DNA of 41,357 bases from Microcystis aeruginosa LEGE 91341. GTDB taxonomy: Bacteria; Cyanobacteriota; Cyanobacteriia; Cyanobacteriales; Microcystaceae. Of the stretch, positions 8,120-15,659 are shown piece after piece (the stretch's first letter is position 1; each line of letters starts with the position of its first letter). The notes under the pieces are model-generated. The model saw only the letters and a program-made list of their open reading frames with translations. It was not told where the DNA came from and ran no database searches. The translations under genes were made by a program, and so were the position numbers. The stretch covers positions 1-41,357 of the forward strand of contig NZ_JADEXY010000016.1 in the NCBI RefSeq assembly GCF_015206885.1, in the 5' to 3' direction.

Positions 8120-8221
8120 AAATAGTCGGCGATCGAGTGGAGACTGTTCGATCGAGAAAAACTAGCTATCTCATCCCGAAAAATCGCTTTTTAGTGATAG
8201 AATACTCACCCCCAAATCATT

Positions 8222-9310
8222 ATGCAAACCGTCGAATCACAAGCTATTAACACCATGTCAGTGCCAAAAAAAGGGATACCAGTAACAATTATTACTGGGT
8301 TTCTTGGTAGTGGCAAGACTACTCTCCTCAATCATATTCTCAGCAATCAACAGGGATTAAAAACTGCTGTTCTTGTCAATGAATTTGGCGAAATCGGTAT
8401 CGATAATGAACTGATTATCAGCAGTGATGACAGCATGGTAGAATTAAATAATGGCTGTATTTGCTGCACGATTAACGAGGATTTAATTCAAGCAGTTTAT
8501 AAAGTTCTCGAACGTCCCGAAAAAATCGATTATTTAGTCGTAGAAACCACGGGATTAGCCGATCCTTTACCGGTAGCTTTAACCTTTTTAGGGACGGAAT
8601 TACGGGAAATGACCCGTTTAGATTCCATTGTCACTATGGTGGATTGTGCTAATTTTAGCCTCGATTTATTCAACTCGCAAGCAGCCTTAAGTCAAATCAC
8701 CTACGGTGATATTATTGTTCTCAATAAAACTGATCTAGTGGATGAAGGGGATGTGGATTCTTTAGAAATAAGAATCCGGGACATGAAGCAAGGAGCGAGA
8801 ATTCTTCGTACTAGCAAAAGTCAGGTTCCTTTACCCTTAATTCTCAGCGTCGGACTATTTGAATCGGATAAATATTTCGACACAGAAGAAGAACACCACG
8901 ACCATCATCACCACGACCACGACCATTGCGATCATGATCACGATCATCATCACCACGATCATGATCATCACGACCATTCCAATCATTTAGAGGTGGATGG
9001 ATTTACTTCTATTTCCTTTGCTAGTGACCGACCTTTTTCGATTCGGAAGTTCCAATATTTCCTCGATAATCAGTTACCGGAAAGCGTTTTCCGCGCTAAG
9101 GGTATTCTCTGGTTTGATGAAAGTCCTAAACGTCATATTTTTCACCTCAGTGGTAAACGTTTTACTCTCGAAGATGACGAGTGGAAAGGTACTCCGAAAA
9201 ATCAGCTAGTTCTTATCGGTCAAAATCTCGATCATGAAACCCTAAAAGAACAAATTAACAGTTGTCTCATTTTACCTGCTGTCAATCGCGGTAAAGGATT
9301 TGGGAAATAG
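8222..9310 (+). CDS. COG0523 (CobW/ZNG1-like) metal chaperone GTPase
   Basis: This 362-residue G3E-family GTPase is thought to deliver metal, often zinc, to client proteins. Walker A G-F-L-G-S-G-K-T is at 26-33, the metal-binding G-C-I-C-C at 78-82, the E-T-T-G-L-A-D switch follows near 128-134, and N-K-T-D gives guanine specificity. A His/Asp-rich stretch at about 224-255 (over 15 His in runs of H-D-H-H-D) is a metal-buffering insert. The C-terminal CobW_C domain follows. ATG 8222 is used; Met12 is an alternative. The convergent neighbour is a metal-binding lipoprotein and the next gene is thrS, which suggests a metal-homeostasis context. No clear Zur operator is visible upstream. Zinc is inferred rather than shown. 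Confidence 0.85.
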   Translation: MQTVESQAINTMSVPKKGIPVTIITGFLGSGKTTLLNHILSNQQGLKTAVLVNEFGEIGIDNELIISSDDSMVELNNGCICCTINEDLIQAVYKVLERPEKIDYLVVETTGLADPLPVALTFLGTELREMTRLDSIVTMVDCANFSLDLFNSQAALSQITYGDIIVLNKTDLVDEGDVDSLEIRIRDMKQGARILRTSKSQVPLPLILSVGLFESDKYFDTEEEHHDHHHHDHDHCDHDHDHHHHDHDHHDHSNHLEVDGFTSISFASDRPFSIRKFQYFLDNQLPESVFRAKGILWFDESPKRHIFHLSGKRFTLEDDEWKGTPKNQLVLIGQNLDHETLKEQINSCLILPAVNRGKGFGK

Positions 9311-9325
9311 ATAACCATCTCTTGC

Positions 9326-9355
9326 GGGGGTGTTAGCCTAGGGTAACACACCCCC
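9326..9355. terminator. Hairpin between convergent genes
   Basis: GGGGGTGT at 9326-9333 pairs with ACACCCCC at 9348-9355, with an inner GTGTTA/TAACAC option. It lies between the ends of the COG0523 gene and the metal-binding lipoprotein gene. It has no T-run, so it may be a repeat-derived hairpin that limits read-through. Confidence 0.5.
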
Positions 9356-9392
9356 ATCACCTAAATTCCCCACTTCCCCCAATTATTTATTT

Positions 9393-10307
9393 TTATTCGG
9401 GTACTTTTCCTCCTAAAGATTCCACGATCAATCGAGTATTTTCTTTCAGCATTTTTACATAACTATCCCCCCTAGTACCCACCGCACCGATGGAATCAGA
9501 ATATAATTGTTGTGGTGCTAATTTCACCCCCGCTTCTTCGGCTACAGTGGTAATTAAAGCGGGATTAATAGTAGTCTCGGCAAAGATAGCAGGAACCTGG
9601 AGATTTTTAATAGCATCGGCTAAGTTTTTCACCGTTTGGGCGCTTGGTTGTTCTTCGGTACTAATGCCAATTAAAGTTCCCGCTACTTTTAAACCATAGG
9701 CATGAGCATAATACTGAAAAGCGTCATGAGTGGTGACTAATTGTCTTTGGGAAGGGGGGATAGTTTCAATAGCCGCAGTAATCCAGCGATCAAGATTTTC
9801 TAATTCTGCGATTAATTGGGCGGCATTTTGGGTAAAAATTTCTTTATCTTCGGGACTTAATTCAATCAATTGATCTCGAATTTTTTCCACCATAATTATA
9901 CCATTTTTAGCCGAACCCCAAACGTGGGGATCGGGGACTTTCTGCCCCTCTTTTTCTAGTTGTAAAGGCTTGATTGCTTCTCCCACAGCCACTTTTTTAG
10001 CTTTAATTCCCGTAGAATTGATCATTTTAATTAACCCTGGTTCGAGATTATAACCGTTATAGAGAATTAAATCGGCTTTTTCTAAAGCCACACTATCGGC
10101 GGGAACCGGTTCATAAACGTGGGGATCATCCCCCGGTTTTAAAATGTCTTGATGGTCAATTTCTTCACCGCCTACTCGTGCGGTTAAATCGGCGATAATT
10201 GTGCTAGTGGAGATTACCTTGGGTTTTTGGTTATCGGTGGTATTAACCGAGGCATGACAAGCAACCAATCCCAAAAATAAACAGGATAAAATTAGTTTTT
10301 TCATCAA
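9393..10307 (-). CDS. Metal ABC transporter substrate-binding lipoprotein (cluster A-I, Mn-type ligands)
   Basis: This 304-residue periplasmic-type binding protein belongs to the ZnuA/MntC/PsaA family, which captures Mn2+, Zn2+ or Fe2+ for an ABC importer. The signal peptide ends in the lipobox L-V-A-C with the lipidated Cys at 17. Predicted ligands are His63 (D-P-H-V-Y), His128 (D-P-H-V-W), a Glu of the T-E-E-Q loop at 218-219 and Asp271 (Y-S-D-S-I-G). Glu in the third position and the absence of a His-rich loop resemble manganese-binding MntC/PsaA more than ZnuA. No permease or ATPase gene is adjacent, so it is an orphan here. It is divergent from thrS with 131 bp between. Metal identity is uncertain because the neighbourhood hints at zinc. 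Confidence 0.8.
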   Translation of the reverse strand: MMKKLILSCLFLGLVACHASVNTTDNQKPKVISTSTIIADLTARVGGEEIDHQDILKPGDDPHVYEPVPADSVALEKADLILYNGYNLEPGLIKMINSTGIKAKKVAVGEAIKPLQLEKEGQKVPDPHVWGSAKNGIIMVEKIRDQLIELSPEDKEIFTQNAAQLIAELENLDRWITAAIETIPPSQRQLVTTHDAFQYYAHAYGLKVAGTLIGISTEEQPSAQTVKNLADAIKNLQVPAIFAETTINPALITTVAEEAGVKLAPQQLYSDSIGAVGTRGDSYVKMLKENTRLIVESLGGKVPE

Positions 10308-10438
10308 GAAATAGAGATGAGGGGTTAGAGGTTAGAGATGAGCGGAAATGGCATTGATATCTATCCTGATTTTTTTCCTGACTAAAGACTCCTTTTACTA
10401 TTAAAATAGAGAATAGAGAAGGTGTAAATTGAAGAGAT

Positions 10439-12238
10439 ATGGATAACCAAGCCCCGATTAAACTACCGAAAACCAGCGAATCCGACCACCTCAAGCGCAT
10501 TCGCCACACCACCTCCCATGTTATGGCCATGGCGGTGCAGAAATTATTCCCGAAAGCCCAAGTTACTATCGGGCCTTGGACTGAAACCGGATTTTACTAC
10601 GATTTTGATGTGCCAGAACCTTTTACCGATAAGGATCTCAAGGACATCAAAAAAGAGATGGTCAAAATTATCAATAAAAAACTGCCGGTGATTCGCGAGC
10701 AAGTTTCTCGGGAAGAGGCGGAAAAGCGCATTAAAGCGATTAATGAACCCTATAAGCTGGAAATTCTGGCGGGAATTCAAGAACCCATCACCCTTTATCA
10801 TCTTGGGGACGCTTGGTGGGATTTGTGCGCCGGTCCGCACCTAGACAATACAAGTGAACTAGACCCGAAAGCGATCGAATTAGAGACGGTAGCGGGTGCT
10901 TATTGGCGTGGGGATGAGAATAAAGCCCAATTACAGCGCATTTACGGCACAGCCTGGGAAAATCCCCAACAATTAGCCGAATACAAGCGCCGTAAGGAAG
11001 AAGCACTGAAACGGGACCATCGGAAATTAGGCAAAGAATTAGGTTTATTTATTTTCTCTGATTCTGTCGGGCCGGGGTTGCCTTTATGGACACCCAAAGG
11101 AACTTTAATTCGTTCTTTGTTGGAAGATTTTCTGAAAAAAGAACAGTTAAAACGCGGTTATTTACCTGTAGTTACTCCCCATATTGCTCGCGTCGATTTG
11201 TTTAAAATTTCCGGTCACTGGCAAAAGTACAAAGAAGATATGTTTCCCATGATGGCAGACGATGAGGAATCTGCTAGTAAGGAAATAGGATTTGTCCTCA
11301 AACCGATGAACTGTCCTTTTCATATTCAAATCTATAAAAGTGATTTGAGATCCTATCGGGAATTGCCGATGCGTTTGGCAGAATTCGGGACGGTTTATCG
11401 TTACGAACAATCGGGAGAATTGGGAGGATTAACTAGAGTTCGCGGTTTTACCGTCGATGATTCCCATTTGTTTGTCACTCCCGAACAATTAGACAAGGAA
11501 TTTTTAAGCGTTGTTGATTTAATTTTGACGGTGTTTAAGAGTTTACAATTAAAGAATTTTAAGGCGCGATTGAGTTTTCGTGACCCTGAATCGGATAAGT
11601 ATATCGGTTCCGATGAAGCTTGGGAAAAGGCACAATCAGCGATTAGAAAAGCGGTGCAAACTTTGGGGATGGATTATTTTGAAGCCCCCGGAGAAGCGGC
11701 TTTTTATGGTCCAAAATTAGACTTTATTTTCCAAGATGCCCTCGAAAGAGAATGGCAGTTAGGAACGGTACAGGTAGATTATAATTTACCCGAACGTTTT
11801 GAATTAGAATACGTTGCTGAAGATGGTAATCGTAAACGTCCGGTGATGATTCATCGCGCACCTTTTGGTTCTTTGGAACGTTTAATCGGTATTTTAATCG
11901 AAGAATACGCGGGGGATTTTCCTCTTTGGTTAGCCCCTGTCCAGATACGATTATTACCGGTTAGTGATAGTCAATTGGATTACGCTAAAGAGGTGACAGC
12001 GAAAATGCAGTTGTTAGGAATTCGCGCCGAAACCGATACCAGTGGCGAACGTTTGGGTAAAATGATTCGCAATGCTGAAACTGCAAAAATACCCGTGATG
12101 GCAGTGGTGGGGGCAAAAGAAATGGAAAGTAATAGTTTAAGTATTCGCACCCGTGCCACGGGCGATTTAGGAGTAATTAGCGTTGAGGAAGTGGTGGCAA
12201 AATTAGAAACTGCCATCCAAAATCACGGTAATTTTTAA
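10439..12238 (+). CDS. thrS: Threonyl-tRNA synthetase
   Basis: This enzyme charges tRNA-Thr in the cytoplasm. The 599-residue form lacks the N-terminal TGS domain of the E. coli enzyme and begins directly with the editing domain: H-T-T-S-H at 23-27 and C-A-G-P-H near 130 form the site that clears Ser-tRNA-Thr. The class II catalytic core contains the K-P-M-N-C-P-F-H segment carrying the zinc-ligand Cys, R-V-R-G-F-T-V-D-D-S-H (motif 2 region), and motif 3 near G-S-L-E-R-L-I-G. The C-terminal anticodon-binding domain starts about residue 500. The start ATG 10439 is preceded by GAAGAG. A terminator follows at 12260-12293. As I recall, Anabaena has a second ThrRS induced by zinc shortage; the metal-related neighbours make that comparison worth checking. 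Confidence 0.95.
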   Translation: MDNQAPIKLPKTSESDHLKRIRHTTSHVMAMAVQKLFPKAQVTIGPWTETGFYYDFDVPEPFTDKDLKDIKKEMVKIINKKLPVIREQVSREEAEKRIKAINEPYKLEILAGIQEPITLYHLGDAWWDLCAGPHLDNTSELDPKAIELETVAGAYWRGDENKAQLQRIYGTAWENPQQLAEYKRRKEEALKRDHRKLGKELGLFIFSDSVGPGLPLWTPKGTLIRSLLEDFLKKEQLKRGYLPVVTPHIARVDLFKISGHWQKYKEDMFPMMADDEESASKEIGFVLKPMNCPFHIQIYKSDLRSYRELPMRLAEFGTVYRYEQSGELGGLTRVRGFTVDDSHLFVTPEQLDKEFLSVVDLILTVFKSLQLKNFKARLSFRDPESDKYIGSDEAWEKAQSAIRKAVQTLGMDYFEAPGEAAFYGPKLDFIFQDALEREWQLGTVQVDYNLPERFELEYVAEDGNRKRPVMIHRAPFGSLERLIGILIEEYAGDFPLWLAPVQIRLLPVSDSQLDYAKEVTAKMQLLGIRAETDTSGERLGKMIRNAETAKIPVMAVVGAKEMESNSLSIRTRATGDLGVISVEEVVAKLETAIQNHGNF

Positions 12239-12259
12239 GCGTTTGCTCATCTAATTCTA

Positions 12260-12293
12260 TGGGGCAGAAAATATTTCTGTCCCAGCATTTTTT
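12260..12293 (+). terminator. Rho-independent terminator of thrS
   Basis: TGGGGCAGAAA (12260-12270) pairs with TTTCTGTCCCA (12274-12284), with one G-T pair, and is followed by GCA and six T (12288-12293). It lies 21 bp after the thrS stop codon. Confidence 0.85.
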
Positions 12294-12305
12294 ATCAAGC
12301 GAGGA

Positions 12306-12488
12306 GATTTTTCGGGTGCATCTGATATTTGTGACTTTCTCTCACATATAGGTGAGCAGCAGCAGTTATTCAAAGAGGGCGAATGCAATTCGCCCCTACA
12401 ATAATATTATTGCGCCAATAGTAGGGGCGCACCGCGTGCGCCCTGTAATATAGATATTTCTACAAAATTGAGATGCACCCGATTTTTC
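12306..12488. mobile_element. MITE-like element, copy 1, with 8-bp target duplication
   Basis: The element spans 12314-12480 (167 bp), with perfect 10-bp terminal inverted repeats GGGTGCATCT and AGATGCACCC. It is flanked on both sides by GATTTTTC (12306-12313 and 12481-12488), a perfect 8-bp target-site duplication. It has no coding capacity. The interior holds GGGCGAATGCAATTCGCCC and other GC-rich palindromic pieces. It lies between the thrS terminator and the 3' end of the next gene. A longer relative is at 18651-18846. Confidence 0.88.
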
Positions 12489-12499
12489 TTGATTATCTT

Positions 12500-12796
12500 T
12501 TAGGTATCATCATCTTTTTTAAAGGGATTTTCCCCAATGCCTAGGCCTTTTTTGCTCTGTTTTAAGTCTTTCCAGAGGGCTTTAATTTTTTGGTAGGCTT
12601 CTAGAGAACTGATTTTGCCCCCCGTTTCCAGATTACAAATAAAACTGACTTTTTGGGCAAATTCCTGTAAATTGGCGTTAAATAGCAAGTTTTCTGGCTT
12701 AAATTCTCCATAGTAGGGGGCGCGAGGATAGAGAAAATCCTCCTTGCGGCGATCGGGGAGATTCGGGTTATCATCGTTAGGAGGATTCTGGTTCAT
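12500..12796 (-). CDS. Small conserved cyanobacterial protein (probably DUF7219)
   Basis: This 98-residue soluble protein has a polar, proline-rich N-terminus, then a conserved block (F-L-Y-P-R-A-P-Y-Y-G-E-F-K-P-E-N-L), a helix (N-L-Q-E-F-A-Q-K-V), and a second helix rich in Lys and Leu. This pattern is widespread in cyanobacteria; I believe it is the DUF7219 family, but that label is from memory. No membrane segment, signal peptide or catalytic motif is visible. Its 3' end abuts the MITE. Function unknown. Confidence 0.65.
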   Translation of the reverse strand: MNQNPPNDDNPNLPDRRKEDFLYPRAPYYGEFKPENLLFNANLQEFAQKVSFICNLETGGKISSLEAYQKIKALWKDLKQSKKGLGIGENPFKKDDDT

Positions 12797-13132
12797 AGGG
12801 CGACGGCGGGTAATTGTGCGGAATTTCTTTAGATTTTTCGGTAATGGTAATGGGAGATAATATCAATTGTTGGCTATCATTGAGGATTTAAGTAAAAACT
12901 TGACTGATTCGCCAAAAGTTGACCCCTGGTATCGTGACACTTTTTGGTTATAGGTTAAGGTTCGGTCGCCAAATGTTGGCATTTATCTTTAAGCAGCAAT
13001 TATACATTATTTTTCTCAACAATTATCCCCCTGATGAGATAAATTTTTTGTCTGGGTTGATCGCCCAAATTTACTGATGCCACTATCTGATTAACCATCG
13101 ATTTTATTCTATCAATGCCGAGGATGATAACT
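12797..13132. other. Intergenic region without identifiable feature
   Basis: The 336 bp between two divergent genes contain no open frame of note and no clear hairpin or dispersed repeat. They presumably carry the promoters of both neighbours, but I could not place boxes with confidence. Confidence 0.5.
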
Positions 13133-13858
13133 ATGGAAAAACTCTATGAAGGTAAGGCCAAAATTCTCTATCAAACCGATGATCCCGATATTCTCCTCAC
13201 TTATTACAAAGACGATGCCACTGCTTTTAATGCCCAAAAACGCGGGCAAATTGTTGGTAAAGGGGAAATTAACTGTACTGTCTCCACTGCCCTATTTCAA
13301 TGGTTAGAATCCCTAGGAATACCTACCCATTATATCGATCGCCCTAGTTCTAGGGAAATGCGCGTCAAGGCGATTAAAATTATTCCTTTGGAGGTAGTAG
13401 TCAGAAATATCGCCGCCGGGAGTTTGTGCAAGCAAACGGGATTAAAGGAGGGGAAAGTTTTACCTTTTCCTCTTGTAGAATTTTACCTCAAGGATGATGC
13501 TTTAGGCGATCCTTTGTTAACGCCCGATCGCATAAAAGTAATTGATATTGCCAGCGAGGAGCAAGTCAATCAGTTACGAGATTTAGCCCTGAAAATCAAT
13601 CAATATCTACAAGAATTTTTTGATAAGTGCCAGATTATTCTCGTCGATTTTAAGTTAGAATTTGGAGTTGATAAAACGGGCAAAATTTATCTAGGTGATG
13701 AAATTAGCCCCGATACTTGTCGTCTCTGGGATAAAACCCAAGAGGATGCTCAAGCGCGTATTCTCGATAAGGATCGTTTTCGTCGCGATTTAGGAGATGT
13801 GGAAACTGCCTATCAACAAGTACAAGCAAGAGTTTTACAACAGATAGAGAGTTTATAA
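13133..13858 (+). CDS. purC: Phosphoribosylaminoimidazole-succinocarboxamide synthase (SAICAR synthetase)
   Basis: This enzyme joins CAIR and aspartate using ATP in the purine pathway. The product of about 241 residues starts M-E-K-L-Y-E-G-K-A-K, the usual PurC beginning, and contains E-V-V-V-R-N-I-A-A-G-S and the late L-V-D-F-K-L-E-F-G and L-G-D-E-I-S-P-D motifs that bind nucleotide and substrate. ATG 13133 is chosen because GAGG at 13120-13123 sits 9 bp upstream; in-frame ATGs at 13115 and 13124 lack a ribosome-binding site. Length matches the bacterial single-domain enzyme. coaE follows 61 bp after the stop, beyond a short hairpin repeat. Confidence 0.93.
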   Translation: MEKLYEGKAKILYQTDDPDILLTYYKDDATAFNAQKRGQIVGKGEINCTVSTALFQWLESLGIPTHYIDRPSSREMRVKAIKIIPLEVVVRNIAAGSLCKQTGLKEGKVLPFPLVEFYLKDDALGDPLLTPDRIKVIDIASEEQVNQLRDLALKINQYLQEFFDKCQIILVDFKLEFGVDKTGKIYLGDEISPDTCRLWDKTQEDAQARILDKDRFRRDLGDVETAYQQVQARVLQQIESL

Positions 13859-13862
13859 CCGT

Positions 13863-13890
13863 AGGGTGTGTTAGCGAGCGCGTAACGCAC
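13863..13890. repeat. Dispersed hairpin repeat (GGTGTGTTA...TAACGCACC)
   Basis: GGTGTGTTA and TAACGCACC form an imperfect 9-bp stem around GCGAGCGCG, just after purC. Related GGTGTGTT/AACACACC hairpins lie before each Uma2 copy at about 35222 and 36142. Confidence 0.6.
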
Positions 13891-13919
13891 CTTAATTGAG
13901 ATTAGCAATTTAATAATTT

Positions 13920-14519
13920 ATGTCGAGAAGAATTATCGGGTTAACAGGGGGAATAGCTTGTGGTAAATCCACGGTTTCTCATTATTTGGAAAATATCTAC
14001 AAAATTCCAGTCCTTGATGCGGATATTTATGCTCGGGAAGCAGTGGAAAAAGGTTCGGCAATTTTAGAGAGAATTTTGGCGCGTTATGGCAGAAAAGTTA
14101 AAACTGAGGATAATTCCCTTAATCGCCAACAGTTAGGAGAAATTATTTTTAATAATACCGAGGAAAAAATCTGGTTAGAAAGTCAGATTCATCCCTACGT
14201 TAGAGAATGTTTTAAGCGGCATTTAGAGCAGTTAGAAGCATCGATAGTTGTTTGTTCTATTCCTTTATTATTGGAAGCTAAATTAACCCATTTAGTCACA
14301 GAGATTTGGGTGGTTTCTTGCAGTTTCGAGCAACAAATTCAACGCTTAACGACTAGAAATAACTTAACTAGAGAACAAGCGATTGCTCGGATTAATAATC
14401 AAATGCCTTTAGCCGAAAAAATTGCCTTAGCTGATATTGTTTTAGACAATTCCGGGGATTTAGAAGCTTTATATACCCAGATCGATCGAGCTATAAGTAG
14501 CTGGTTAGAATTAAATTGA
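13920..14519 (+). CDS. coaE: Dephospho-CoA kinase
   Basis: This enzyme phosphorylates the 3'-hydroxyl of dephospho-CoA, the last step of coenzyme A synthesis. The 199-residue product begins with the P-loop G-L-T-G-G-I-A-C-G-K-S-T and carries the CoaE signatures D-A-D-I-Y-A-R-E, I-H-P-Y-V-R (substrate lid), V-C-S-I-P-L-L-L-E and the R-x2-T-R-N lid region. Length is normal. The final codons and the stop TGA (14517-14519) lie inside the left arm of the inverted repeat that surrounds ecfT, so the 3' end was contributed or captured by a repeat. Confidence 0.93.
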   Translation: MSRRIIGLTGGIACGKSTVSHYLENIYKIPVLDADIYAREAVEKGSAILERILARYGRKVKTEDNSLNRQQLGEIIFNNTEEKIWLESQIHPYVRECFKRHLEQLEASIVVCSIPLLLEAKLTHLVTEIWVVSCSFEQQIQRLTTRNNLTREQAIARINNQMPLAEKIALADIVLDNSGDLEALYTQIDRAISSWLELN

Positions 14520-14601
14520 AGATAGATTTTGGGTTCGATCCCCCCTTAATCCCCCCTTGATAAGGGGGGAAACTGATAGTTTTTAACACCTAACTACTTA
14601 C
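14509..14601. repeat. Left arm of inverted repeat flanking ecfT
   Basis: The outer 19 bp (14509-14527, AATTAAATTGAAGATAGAT) are perfectly inverted at 15597-15615. The inner end (about 14573-14601, containing AGTTTTTAACACCTA) is inverted at about 15464-15492 with two mismatches. Between them lie GC-rich palindromic tracts (CCCCCCTTAATCCCCCC and a matching G-run). The arm overlaps the coaE stop codon. Confidence 0.85.
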
Positions 14602-14615
14602 AATAGGGATTAATT

Positions 14616-15446
14616 TTAAAACAACCAGGCAAATTTTCCTACCCCGAATTTTACATAGAGAATGATTGCCAAAACCAATAAAAATAGAAAGCCAATAATT
14701 AATAAATAGTCTTTATTGGTTAATATTGATTCCTGTAAAAATGTGCGATCAGGATCACCAGAGAAAGCTTTAGCCTGTAGAACTACCTCTAATTTTTGCG
14801 ATTTAGCCATAGCGTTTAAAATTAAAGGTACAGCGATGGAAGCATAAATTTTTCCTTTTTGCAGCCAACCCATTTTTTCTATTGCTAATCCTCGTAATCT
14901 TTGAGCAGAAATAATCGATCGAGATTCTTCTACTAGGAGAGGAAATAAGCGCAGGGTAGAGGAAAAAATAAAGACTATTTTGTAAGGAATTCTGGCTTTA
15001 GTTAAACTCACCATCATCTGATTTATATCGGTGGTAAAAATAGCGAGGGGAATAATTAAAACCATCGTGAGAGTTTTAAAGATCACATTTAAACCGTAGA
15101 GGGTTCCCTCCACAGTCATTTTATTAGAACCGACAGTTAATAAGGGAGTTAATTCAGTTTTTCCCGTTAAAGCTTTTACCTGTTCCACATTAAAAAATCC
15201 CATGGTAATTAATAAGAATAGATAAAAAGGAGCCATGAATTTTAAAATAGTGAGGAGATAAGACCATTTTACCCCCGCCCAGAGACAAGCTAAAGCGACA
15301 ATAAGAGTTAGCAAACCGCCAGCGAGGGGACTTTCCCAAGTAAAAGCGATGAGAGTAACCACGATCATCATGGTTAATTTTGTCCGAAAATCTAGGCGAG
15401 TAAAAGGAGAATCTCGATCGACGGTTTGCCAGTTAAATGATTGCAT
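14616..15446 (-). CDS. ecfT: Energy-coupling factor (ECF) transporter transmembrane protein EcfT / CbiQ family
   Basis: This 276-residue inner-membrane protein has hydrophobic segments at roughly 25-50, 62-85, 118-137, 155-172 and 248-268. The two cytoplasmic coupling motifs of the EcfT family are present as A-Q-R-L-R-G (181-186) and A-K-A-F-S-G (225-230). EcfT couples ATPase subunits to substrate-specific S components for vitamin or metal uptake. No ATPase or S-component gene is nearby, so it would have to use shared subunits encoded elsewhere, as in group II ECF systems. The gene is convergent with coaE. Inverted repeats lie immediately outside both ends (14509-14601 and 15464-15615). No good ribosome-binding site precedes ATG 15446. 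Confidence 0.85.
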   Translation of the reverse strand: MQSFNWQTVDRDSPFTRLDFRTKLTMMIVVTLIAFTWESPLAGGLLTLIVALACLWAGVKWSYLLTILKFMAPFYLFLLITMGFFNVEQVKALTGKTELTPLLTVGSNKMTVEGTLYGLNVIFKTLTMVLIIPLAIFTTDINQMMVSLTKARIPYKIVFIFSSTLRLFPLLVEESRSIISAQRLRGLAIEKMGWLQKGKIYASIAVPLILNAMAKSQKLEVVLQAKAFSGDPDRTFLQESILTNKDYLLIIGFLFLLVLAIILYVKFGVGKFAWLF

Positions 15447-15463
15447 AATCAGGAAAAAAGTTA

Positions 15464-15615
15464 GTAAGTAGCTAGGTGTTAAAAACTGTCAGATGCCCCC
15501 CTTATTAAGGGGGGATTAAGGGGGGATCGGCACCCCCCTTATCAAGGGGGGCAGAGGGGATCGGCACACCCCTTATTAAGGGGCGATTAAGGGGATATCT
15601 ATCTTCAATTTAATT
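15464..15615. repeat. Right arm of inverted repeat flanking ecfT
   Basis: This is the inverted partner of 14509-14601, matching at its inner and outer ends. It is longer (152 versus 93 bp) because the GC-rich middle is expanded to several alternating C-rich and G-rich tracts with GGGGATCGGCACACCCC-like junctions. It occupies most of the space upstream of the ecfT start, so any ecfT promoter lies in or beyond it. Confidence 0.85.
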
Positions 15616-15659
15616 ATAACTTTAAGGGAATGAGTTAATTACCCATCCCCATTAATCAA

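Noticed and set aside
8120-8221. Zur-type operator before the COG0523 gene.
   Set aside because: GTGATAGAATACTCAC has only 4-bp symmetric arms; too weak to call.
14533-14570. GGTTCGATCCCCCC looks like a tRNA T-arm.
   Set aside because: No acceptor, D-arm or anticodon stem can be built around it; the motif recurs in GC-rich repeats in this window.
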